From assembly GCA_937967345.1 (NCBI GenBank), contig CALBTN010000302.1, positions 1-7,299 on the forward strand: a stretch of 7,299 nt of DNA. The letters are read 5' to 3'. Below, in pieces: positions 1-5,475 of the stretch. A model generated the notes under the pieces. It did no database searches, was not told the origin of the DNA, and was given only the letters and a program-made list of their open reading frames with translations. Every line of letters begins with the position of its first letter. The first letter of the stretch is position 1. This DNA is from an uncultured Rubrivivax sp. Its GTDB lineage: Bacteria; Pseudomonadota; Gammaproteobacteria; Burkholderiales; Burkholderiaceae_C. The position numbers and the translations under genes were made by a program.

Positions 1-53
1 CTTGCCGAGCCAGCACCGCGGCAGCGCCCTGCCCCGGCTCGCCTGTGCGCCGG
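1..53. other. Non-coding edge with imperfect hairpin downstream of the SDR gene
   Basis: These 53 bases lie 3' of the minus-strand SDR gene and hold no supportable gene. An imperfect inverted repeat is visible. The outer arms CGAGCC (6-11) and GGCTCG (36-41) enclose an inner stem GGCAG (20-24) and CTGCC (29-33) with a 4-nt loop. There is no T-run after it on the minus strand. It could be the end of the operon transcript, but this is weak and the window stops before the next gene. Confidence 0.2.
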
Positions 54-842
54 TCAGAAGGTGCCGGGATAGGCGCCGCCGTCGAGCAGGATGTTCTGCC
101 CGGTCAGGTAGGCGGCCTGCGCGCTGCACACGAAGGCGCACAGCGCGCCGAACTCGGCCGGCGTGCCCAGCCGCCGCGCCGGGACCGTGGCGATGCGCTG
201 CGCCAGCACCTCGTGCACCGTCTTGCCCTGCCGCGCCGCGGCACCGGCCCAGGCGCTGCGCACGCGGTCGGTGTCGAAGACGCCGGGCAGCAGGTTGTTG
301 AGGGTGACGTTGGCCGCGGCCAGCCGGCTGTCGCGCGCCAGGCCGGCGACGAAGCCGGTCAGGCCGCTGCGCGCGCCGTTGGACAGACCCAGGATGTCGA
401 TTGGCGCCTTCACCGCGCCCGAGGTGATGTTGACGACGCGGCCGAAGCCGCGCGCAGCCATGGCGTCGACGGTGGCCTTGATCAGCTCGATCGGCGTCAG
501 CATGTTGGCGTCGAGCGCCTTGATCCAGGCGTCGCGGTCCCAGTCGCGGAAGTCGCCCGGCGGCGGCCCGCCGGCGTTGTTGACCAGGATGTCGACCTGC
601 GGGCACGCGGCCAGTGCGGCCGCCCGGCCCACGGCGCGGGTGATGTCGCCGGCCACCGCCTTCACCGTGACCGCGGGGTTCAGCGCGCGCAGTTCGGCGG
701 CGGCGGCCTGCAGCGCCTCGTCGCCACGCGCGGTGAGGACGACGTTGACGCCCTCGCGCACCAACGCCGCCGCGCAGCCCTTGCCCAGCCCCTTGCTCGC
801 CGCGCACACCAGCGCCCACTTGCCTTGCAGCCCCAGGTCCAT
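54..842 (-). CDS. SDR family oxidoreductase-like protein lacking the canonical YxxxK pair
   Basis: A 262-residue Rossmann-fold protein of the short-chain dehydrogenase/reductase superfamily, usual length for a classical SDR and with no signal peptide, so cytoplasmic. The nucleotide-binding loop reads C13-A-A-S-K-G-L-G20 in place of TGxxxGxG. The structural NNAG motif is at 88-91, the helix-4 Asn at N113, and a Ser in the catalytic position is S141 (ITSG). Thirteen residues on, where the catalytic Tyr should be, is S154, and the Lys four residues later is R158 (SNGAR). The C-terminal LTGQNILLDGG (246-256) is typical of SDRs. This resembles the known FabG-like subgroup with imperfect cofactor and catalytic motifs, often annotated as a 3-oxoacyl-ACP reductase homologue; classical SDR catalysis should not be assumed. 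The ATG start is supported by a good Shine-Dalgarno sequence. It is the last gene of the ggt-EamA-SDR cluster, 21 bp after the permease. Family is secure; substrate unknown. Confidence 0.93.
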   Translation of the reverse strand: MDLGLQGKWALVCAASKGLGKGCAAALVREGVNVVLTARGDEALQAAAAELRALNPAVTVKAVAGDITRAVGRAAALAACPQVDILVNNAGGPPPGDFRDWDRDAWIKALDANMLTPIELIKATVDAMAARGFGRVVNITSGAVKAPIDILGLSNGARSGLTGFVAGLARDSRLAAANVTLNNLLPGVFDTDRVRSAWAGAAARQGKTVHEVLAQRIATVPARRLGTPAEFGALCAFVCSAQAAYLTGQNILLDGGAYPGTF

Positions 843-846
843 GCGA

Positions 847-854
847 TCTCCCTT
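847..854 (-). promoter_or_regulatory. Ribosome-binding site of the SDR gene
   Basis: On the minus strand the sequence AAGGGAGA ends 4 nt before the ATG at 842. It is a strong anti-16S match and fixes the start codon. It lies wholly in the 21-bp gap after the permease stop, so this gene can recruit ribosomes itself even though it shares a transcript. Confidence 0.75.
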
Positions 855-863
855 GTCGCGATG

Positions 864-1763
864 TCAGCGCCAGCGTGCGAGCAGCCAGATGCCCGCCAGC
901 ACCAGCAGCGTACCGGCCGCGATCGCGGCGGTGAAGGCCTCGCCGAGGATCCACACGCCCATCGCGATGGTGCTCAACGGCCCGACCATGCCGGCCATCG
1001 AGGCCATCGGCGCGCCGATGCGCTCGATCGCCATCATCACCATCAGCACCGGCACGAAGGTGCAGGCGGTGGCGTTCAGCAGCGACAGCCACAACACCGG
1101 CGGCGCCACGGCGAAGGCACTGTGCCACGGCCGCAGCAGCGCGAACTGCGCGATGCACAGCACGCAGGCCACGCTGGTGGCCAGCCCGGTCAGCCGCGCC
1201 GCGCCCAGCCGCTTGACCTCTTCGCCGCTGTACACCAGGTACAGCGCGTAGCTCAGCGTGCTGGCGAACACCAGCAACGCGCCGAGCGCGGTGTTGGCCG
1301 CATCGAGCCGAAGCTCCTGGCCGAACACGAGCAGCACGCCCGCGTAGCTGATGGCCAGCGCCATCATCTGGCGCGGCGCGACCGCATGCTTGAACAGCAA
1401 GCGCCCCAGCAGCAGCACCAGCGTCGGCCCCAGGTACAGGATCAGACGCTCCAGGCTGGCGCTGATGTAGCGCAGGCCCCAGAAGTCGAGAAAGCTCGCC
1501 AGGTAGTAGCCGCTGAAGCCCAGCAGCAACACCGCGCGCCAGTCGCGCGCAACCAGTCGCCGCTGGCCGCGCCCGGCCCACAACGCCAGCGCGACGAACA
1601 GCGGCAGCGCGAACAGCATGCGCAGCATGATCAGCGTGACCGCGTCGACGTCGTAGCGGTAGGCCAGCTTGACGATGATGGCCTTGCCGGAAAACGCCAC
1701 CGCCCCGGCGACGGCCAGCGGCAACCCCGGCCACAGCGGCGGCGCGGTGCGCGCCGGCGTCAC
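864..1763 (-). CDS. EamA/DMT-superfamily ten-helix permease
   Basis: A 299-residue inner-membrane protein of the drug/metabolite transporter superfamily, built as two five-helix EamA repeats. Hydrophobic segments lie roughly at residues 13-33, 40-62, 76-95, 101-123, 131-147, 158-178, 190-210, 222-244, 251-274 and 278-296. The second repeat carries the ILGEAFT motif (272-278) before the last helix, a family hallmark, and the length is typical. These proteins export or import small metabolites such as amino acids; the substrate cannot be deduced here. The start codon is GTG (1761-1763), six bases after the stop of the GGT-family gene, with no clear Shine-Dalgarno sequence, so translation probably depends on coupling to the upstream gene. 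Starting here leaves a short hydrophilic N-terminus before helix 1, as expected. Its place between a gamma-glutamyltransferase homologue and an SDR suggests transport of a related compound, which is inference only. Confidence 0.93.
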   Translation of the reverse strand: MTPARTAPPLWPGLPLAVAGAVAFSGKAIIVKLAYRYDVDAVTLIMLRMLFALPLFVALALWAGRGQRRLVARDWRAVLLLGFSGYYLASFLDFWGLRYISASLERLILYLGPTLVLLLGRLLFKHAVAPRQMMALAISYAGVLLVFGQELRLDAANTALGALLVFASTLSYALYLVYSGEEVKRLGAARLTGLATSVACVLCIAQFALLRPWHSAFAVAPPVLWLSLLNATACTFVPVLMVMMAIERIGAPMASMAGMVGPLSTIAMGVWILGEAFTAAIAAGTLLVLAGIWLLARWR

Positions 1764-1769
1764 GGCGCG

Positions 1770-3395
1770 TCAGAAGCCGGCGGCCAGGCCGTCGCGCCGC
1801 GCGTCGCTGGCCGCGACGTAACCCTCGACCGCGGGGTCGCCCAGCCGCCAGATGAACTGGCCGGCGCCGAAGTCCTGGTAGCTGTCGTTGATCTGGTCGA
1901 GCCGGTGGCCCAGATCCTTCAGGCCCTGCGCGGTGGCACCCGGCACGCCGTCCTCGAGGTTGAGCCGGCGCTGCAGGTTGAAGCGCCAGCGCGGCGCGTC
2001 GCACGCGGTCTGCGGGTTTTGCTGGTAGTCGAGCATGCGCACCAGCATTTGCATATGGCCCTGCGGCTGCATGTCGGCGCCCATCACGCCATAGCTCATC
2101 ACCGGCGCGCCGTCCTGGGTCAGGAAGGCCGGGATGATGGTGTGGAACGGCCGCTTGCCCGGCGCAACGACATTCGGGCTGGCCGCGTCGAGGCTGAAGC
2201 CATGGCCGCGGTTTTGCAGGCTCAACCCCCAGTCGGGCAGCACCACGCCCGAGCCGAAGCCCATGTAGTTGCTCTGGATGAAGCTGACCATCATGCCGCG
2301 CTCGTCGGCGGCCGTGAGATAGATGGTGCCGCCCTTGGGCTGCAGCCCGGGGCCGAAGTCCTGCGCGCGCTTCGGGTCGATCAGCCTGGCGCGCTCGGCC
2401 AGGTAGGCATCGTCCAGCAGCTGCTCGGGCGTGACCTGCATCGTCGCGCGTTCGGCCACGTGGCGGTAGACGTCGGCGAAGGCCAGCTTCATGGCTTCGA
2501 TCTGCAGGTGGAACGACGCGGCGCCGTCCAGCGGCAGCGCGGCGAGGTCGAAGTGCGCCAGCATGCCCAGCGCCATCAGCGCGGCGATGCCCTGGCCGTT
2601 GGGCGGGATTTCGTGCAACGTGTAGCCGCGGTAGTCCTTGGCGATCGGCGTGACCCACTCGGGCTGGTAGGCCGCCAGATCCTGCACCGTCATCGCGCCG
2701 CCCTGCTCGGCGGCCGCACGCGCCAGCGCCTGCGCGATCTCGCCGCCGTACAGCGCGGCGCCGCCGGTGTCGGCCAGCGCGCGCAGCATGCGCGCCGCGC
2801 CCGGCAGGCGAAACAGCTCGCCCACCGCCGGCGCACGGCCGTGCGGCAAGAAGCACTGCGCAAAGCCCGGCTGCGACGTGAGATCGGCCACCTGCGCCGC
2901 CAGCATCCACTTCTGCGCGACCACCGGCGGCACGATGTAGCCGCGCTCGGCGATCTCGATCGCCGGGGCCAGCAGATCGCCGAACGCGAGCTTGCCGAAG
3001 CGCTGGCTCAGGCTGACCCAGCCCGCCACCGCACCCGGCACGGTGACGCTGTCCCAGCCGCGCTGCGGCGGCGCGGCCGCGCCGCTGCCAACCTTGCGCT
3101 GGAAGTACTGCGGCGACCACGCCGCCGGCGCACGGCCCGACGCATTCAAGCCATGCAGCTGCTGGCCGTCCCACAGGATGCAAAAGGCATCCGAGCCCAG
3201 GCCGTTGCTGCAGGGCTCGACGAGGGTCATGGCGGCGGCCGCGGCGATGGCGGCATCGACCGCGTTGCCCCCGGCAGCAATCATGCGCAGCCCGGCCTGC
3301 GCGGCCAGCGGGTGCGAGGTGGCCACCACGTTGCGCGCGAACACCGGCCGGCGCGGCGTGGCGTATGAAGCGTCCCAGTCGAAGCGATGGTTCAT
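1770..3395 (-). CDS. Gamma-glutamyltransferase family protein (YwrD-like), probably cytoplasmic
   Basis: A 541-residue Ntn-hydrolase-fold protein of the gamma-glutamyltransferase family. Characterised members self-cleave before a Thr that becomes the nucleophile, then transfer or hydrolyse gamma-glutamyl groups. Visible signatures are the N-terminal GGNAVDAAIAAAAA (42-55) and EPCSNGLGSDAF (60-71), GRAP (87-90), PPNGQGIAAL (264-273), and the cleavage region GGTIYLTAADERG (355-367). T357 aligns with E. coli Thr391 and is the likely nucleophile. GKRPFHTI (413-420), GADMQPQGHMQ (439-449) and the C-terminal SDARRDGLAAGF complete the family pattern. The wording matches the YwrD-like branch more than E. 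coli Ggt. I chose the ATG at 3395 because the conserved part begins there (MNHRFDWD). A longer frame to 3524 would add 43 Ala/Gly/Ser-rich residues without signal-peptide character. With no signal peptide it is likely cytoplasmic, unlike periplasmic Ggt. First gene of the three-gene cluster; substrate uncertain. Confidence 0.93.
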   Translation of the reverse strand: MNHRFDWDASYATPRRPVFARNVVATSHPLAAQAGLRMIAAGGNAVDAAIAAAAAMTLVEPCSNGLGSDAFCILWDGQQLHGLNASGRAPAAWSPQYFQRKVGSGAAAPPQRGWDSVTVPGAVAGWVSLSQRFGKLAFGDLLAPAIEIAERGYIVPPVVAQKWMLAAQVADLTSQPGFAQCFLPHGRAPAVGELFRLPGAARMLRALADTGGAALYGGEIAQALARAAAEQGGAMTVQDLAAYQPEWVTPIAKDYRGYTLHEIPPNGQGIAALMALGMLAHFDLAALPLDGAASFHLQIEAMKLAFADVYRHVAERATMQVTPEQLLDDAYLAERARLIDPKRAQDFGPGLQPKGGTIYLTAADERGMMVSFIQSNYMGFGSGVVLPDWGLSLQNRGHGFSLDAASPNVVAPGKRPFHTIIPAFLTQDGAPVMSYGVMGADMQPQGHMQMLVRMLDYQQNPQTACDAPRWRFNLQRRLNLEDGVPGATAQGLKDLGHRLDQINDSYQDFGAGQFIWRLGDPAVEGYVAASDARRDGLAAGF

Positions 3396-3456
3396 GGCAA
3401 TAAGTCTTGTAGGTGGGCACGAAGCGCAATTCACGAAGGCACAAAAGGCCGACTCG

Positions 3457-3478
3457 CCGCCGCCAGCACCGGCGGCGG
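3457..3478. repeat. 8-bp inverted repeat in the GGT-side leader
   Basis: The arms CCGCCGCC (3457-3464) and GGCGGCGG (3471-3478) pair perfectly around a 6-nt loop, about 60 bp upstream of the GGT-family start. It could form a hairpin in the leader mRNA or be an operator. It is also the kind of (GCC)n tract that arises by chance at this GC content, so functional confidence is low. Confidence 0.3.
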
Positions 3479-3659
3479 ATGCCGGCGCGGGGCTGGCGAA
3501 CTCTGAACCCGAAGGCTCGCGCACGCAAGTGTCGCGCGCTGCGGCAAGCCGCCAACACCCGATCCCGATTTGTGCGCGATGTCAGCCGTCTTTCAGGCAG
3601 CGCACGATAAGCTCGCGCGGGCCATGCGCGCAGACGCACGGCCTTTCATCGGCAACTGC

Positions 3660-3666
3660 AAGAGGA
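3660..3666 (+). promoter_or_regulatory. Ribosome-binding site deciding the start of the H1-like gene
   Basis: AAGAGGA lies 8 nt upstream of the ATG at 3675. It supports this start over the in-frame ATG at 3570, whose extra 35 residues contain Phe, Cys and His and differ sharply from the Lys/Ala-rich protein that follows. Confidence 0.75.
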
Positions 3667-3674
3667 CTCACGAC

Positions 3675-4307
3675 ATGGCAACACGCAAGACAACGGGCGG
3701 CACGGCCGGCAAGGCCGCGACCAAGGCTGCAGGCAAGACGACGAGCAAGACGACGAGCAAGACGGCGAGCAAGACCGCGAGCAAGGCGGCGGGCAGCAAC
3801 CCGCTGAAGAGCGCCGCGGCCGATCTGGTCGCCGCGGCGAAGAACCTGGGCAAGGCCATCGCCGACAAGGCCGAAGAAGCCAAGGCCGACGCGTCGGCGG
3901 CCCTGCGCCGCGCCAAGGACGACATGGCGGCAGGCAGCGACAAGGCACGCAAGAAGGTCAGCGCCTCGGTCGAGCGCACCGAAAAGCGCATCGAGCACGC
4001 AGCGGACGAAGCCAAGGAATCGGTGCAGCGCGTGCTCGGCAAGGTCGAGACCAAGGCCAAGCAGGTCAAGGCCGAGGCCGAGCGCAAGCTGGCGCGCGCC
4101 GAGAAGGTGTCAAGCGAGAAGGTGGCCAAGGCCAGCGAGGCGATCTCCAAGGAGATGCGCAACGTCAAGGCGACGGTGAAGAAGCAGGCCGACGCAGTGA
4201 CCCAATCGGTCAAGAGCGCCACCGCCAAGGCCAAGCCGGCGTCGACCGCCAAGTCGGCCGCGCCGGCGCGCAAGACCGCCGCGGCGAAGAAGGCCAGCGC
4301 CAAGTAG
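3675..4307 (+). CDS. Lysine/alanine-rich histone H1-like (AlgP-type) protein
   Basis: A 210-residue very basic, low-complexity protein; by my count 56 Ala and 39 Lys, one His, and no Phe, Tyr, Trp or Cys. Three parts are visible. Residues 13-40 are tetrads KAAT, KAAG, KTTS, KTTS, KTAS, KTAS, KAAG, encoded by 12-bp tandem repeats. Residues about 43-180 are charged, Ala-rich and probably one long amphipathic or coiled-coil helix, with many Glu/Asp-Lys/Arg pairs and no Pro after P44. Residues 181-210 are a flexible Lys/Ala/Pro tail ending KKASAK. The ends resemble the C-terminal tails of eukaryotic H1 and of bacterial H1-like proteins (Pseudomonas AlgP, Bordetella BpH1), which bind DNA non-specifically; the acidic-basic middle also recalls LEA-like stress proteins and phasins. 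Nucleoid binding is therefore plausible but inferred. There is no signal peptide or membrane segment. It is the only plus-strand gene and has its own Shine-Dalgarno sequence. Confidence 0.88.
   Translation: MATRKTTGGTAGKAATKAAGKTTSKTTSKTASKTASKAAGSNPLKSAAADLVAAAKNLGKAIADKAEEAKADASAALRRAKDDMAAGSDKARKKVSASVERTEKRIEHAADEAKESVQRVLGKVETKAKQVKAEAERKLARAEKVSSEKVAKASEAISKEMRNVKATVKKQADAVTQSVKSATAKAKPASTAKSAAPARKTAAAKKASAK
3711..3794 (+). repeat. Seven 12-bp in-frame tandem repeats
   Basis: Seven consecutive 12-bp units encode K-x-x-x tetrads. Units 3 and 4 (3735-3746 and 3747-3758) are identical (AAGACGACGAGC). Units 5 and 6 (3759-3782) differ from them by one and two bases. The outer units (AAGGCCGCGACC, AAGGCTGCAGGC, AAGGCGGCGGGC) are more diverged. 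Gain or loss of a unit by slippage would keep the reading frame and change only the length of the Lys-rich arm. Confidence 0.9.
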
Positions 4308-4324
4308 GCCCGCGCCAAGCGGGC
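4308..4324. terminator. Possible bidirectional terminator hairpin between convergent genes
   Basis: GCCCGC (4308-4313) and GCGGGC (4319-4324) pair perfectly around a 5-nt loop. The repeat starts immediately after the TAG of the H1-like gene and sits in the 34-bp gap before the stop of the FAD oxidoreductase on the other strand. The place suits a shared terminator. The stem is only 6 bp and lacks a T-run on either strand, so a Rho-dependent end or no terminator at all remains possible. Confidence 0.4.
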
Positions 4325-4341
4325 TCTGCGCGCCGGGCGGG

Positions 4342-5460
4342 TCAGCGCTGCAGCATGCCGGCCACCTGTTCGGCAATGGCCAGCGCGGCCGTCAGGCCTG
4401 GCGACTCGATGCCCAGCAGGTTCACCAGCCCCGGCACGCCGTGTTCGGCCGGGCCCTGGATCATGAAATCCGCGGCCGGCTGCCCCGGCCCGCTGATCTT
4501 CGGCCGGATGCCGGCGTAGGCCGGCTGCAGTGCGTCGTCGGGCAGCGCCGGCCAGTAGCGGCGGATGGCCGCGGCGAACGGCGCCGCGCGCGCGGCGTCG
4601 ACCCGGTAGTCCTCGGCACCGCGATCGGCAAGGTCAATCCATTGCACGTCGGGGCCGAAGCGCATCTGCCCGCCCAGGTCGAGCGTGACGTGCACGCCCA
4701 AGCCGGCTTCGTCGGGCATCGGGTAGATCAGCCGGGTGAACGCCGGCTTGCCGGCATGGCTGAAATAGTGGCCGCGCGCCCAATGGGCCTGCGGCAGCGG
4801 CAGCGGCGCCACGCCCTCGAGCCGCGCCGCCAGCGCCACCGCGTGCAGCCCGGCGCTGTTGACCACGCAGCGCGCGTGCAGGCCCATTGGCTCTTCGCCA
4901 CCCAGCTGCAATTCGAAGCCGCCGGCAACGCGCATCCAGCGCTGCAGCGGGCTGCGCAGCGCCAGCATCGCGCCATGCGCTTCGGCCTGGCCCTGCAGCG
5001 ACAGCATCAAGCCGTGGCTGTCGACGATGCCGGTGGACGGCGACAGCAGCGCCGCGCTGCAGCGCAGCGCCGGCTCCAGCGTCTGGGCTTCGGCGCCGTC
5101 CAGCCACTGCAGATCGTGCACGCCGCAGGCTTGCGCGCGCTCGCCCAGCGCGCGCAGCGCCGGCTGCTGCGTCGCGTCGGTGGCCACGACCAGCTTGCCG
5201 CAGCGCCGGTGGGTGATGCCGAACTCGGCACAGTAGCCATACAGAAGATCGCGGCCGCGCAGGCACAGCCGCGCCTTCAGGCTGCCCGCCGGGTAGTACA
5301 GCCCGGCGTGGATGACCTCGCTGTTGCGCGAACTGGTCGCGCTGCCGATCGCCGGCTCGGCCTCGAGCAGCACCGCCTCGCGCCCGGCCATCGCCAGCGC
5401 ACGCGCCACCGCCAGACCGACCACGCCGGCCCCGACCACCACGCAGTCCACCCGTTCCAT
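4342..5460 (-). CDS. FAD-dependent oxidoreductase, L-2-hydroxyglutarate oxidase (LhgO/L2HGDH)-like
   Basis: A 372-residue flavoprotein of the DAO/L2HGDH family. The N-terminal FAD-binding Rossmann motif is VVVGAGVVG (7-15), with E33 as the likely ribose-binding acid. SRNSEVIHAGLYYPAGSLKA (44-63) closely parallels the block in E. coli LhgO. CGKLVVAT (87-94), STGIVDS (142-148), ARGHYFS (228-234), RLIYPMPDEAGLGVHVTLD (243-261), YAGIRPKI (315-322) and IESPGLTAAL (351-360) follow in the same order as in LhgO. It is some 50 residues shorter than LhgO, and the TGHNSG of LhgO is SSRNSE here, so the substrate may be another 2-hydroxy acid or an amino acid. No signal peptide; cytoplasmic or membrane-peripheral. 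The ATG at 5460 is chosen because the Rossmann strand follows directly. The frame stays open far upstream inside the exporter gene, but that part encodes nothing recognisable. It lies 5 bp after the MFS stop, so the two are probably cotranscribed and coupled. Confidence 0.92.
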   Translation of the reverse strand: MERVDCVVVGAGVVGLAVARALAMAGREAVLLEAEPAIGSATSSRNSEVIHAGLYYPAGSLKARLCLRGRDLLYGYCAEFGITHRRCGKLVVATDATQQPALRALGERAQACGVHDLQWLDGAEAQTLEPALRCSAALLSPSTGIVDSHGLMLSLQGQAEAHGAMLALRSPLQRWMRVAGGFELQLGGEEPMGLHARCVVNSAGLHAVALAARLEGVAPLPLPQAHWARGHYFSHAGKPAFTRLIYPMPDEAGLGVHVTLDLGGQMRFGPDVQWIDLADRGAEDYRVDAARAAPFAAAIRRYWPALPDDALQPAYAGIRPKISGPGQPAADFMIQGPAEHGVPGLVNLLGIESPGLTAALAIAEQVAGMLQR

Positions 5461-5475
5461 CGCGCTCACCACCAC
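5461..5475 (-). promoter_or_regulatory. Ribosome-binding region of the FAD oxidoreductase inside the MFS stop region
   Basis: On the minus strand the last Trp codons and stop of the exporter read GGTGGTGGTGA, followed by GCGCG and the ATG at 5460. The G-rich stretch is the only Shine-Dalgarno-like sequence for the oxidoreductase, so its initiation probably relies on ribosomes finishing the exporter. An alternative GTG start (5467-5469) overlaps the TGA stop and would add three residues; the ATG is preferred. Confidence 0.45.

Larger units (their letters stand above)
3396..3674. other. Divergent intergenic region between the GGT-family and H1-like genes
   Basis: This 279-bp stretch must hold the promoters of both flanking genes, which point away from each other. 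I find no convincing -35/-10 pair on either strand. A lone GATAAG (3606-3611, plus) resembles a -10 box but has no good -35 at the right distance. Two inverted repeats stand out: an 8-bp stem at 3457-3478 and a 5-2-5 repeat GCGGC-AA-GCCGC at 3541-3552. Open frames crossing the region on both strands look like by-products of high GC; they have no start signal or recognisable protein. No RNA gene is evident. Confidence 0.6.

Noticed and set aside
45..3368. Unbroken plus-strand reading frame of 1107 codons antisense to the SDR, EamA and GGT-family genes
   Set aside because: The product is Arg/Gln/His/Ala-rich without any recognisable domain, and the opposite strand encodes three clear protein families. 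High GC at third positions removes stop codons from this antisense frame.
3396..3524. 43-residue N-terminal extension of the GGT-family protein
   Set aside because: It is Ala/Gly/Ser-rich and not signal-peptide-like, and the family's conserved start falls at the ATG at 3395.
3606..3611. Possible -10 box (GATAAG) for the H1-like gene
   Set aside because: Only 4 of 6 positions match and there is no acceptable -35 about 17 bp upstream.
3711..3794. CRISPR-like or mobile-element repeat
   Set aside because: The 12-bp units are contiguous with no spacers, keep the reading frame, and encode Lys tetrads, so this is a coding tandem repeat.
3582..4376. Several minus-strand frames antisense to the H1-like gene, some Leu/Ala-rich and membrane-like
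   Set aside because: Reverse reading of Lys/Ala/Ser-repeat codons gives Leu/Ala/Cys/Arg-rich strings automatically. There is no start signal or homology, and the plus-strand gene has a good ribosome-binding site.
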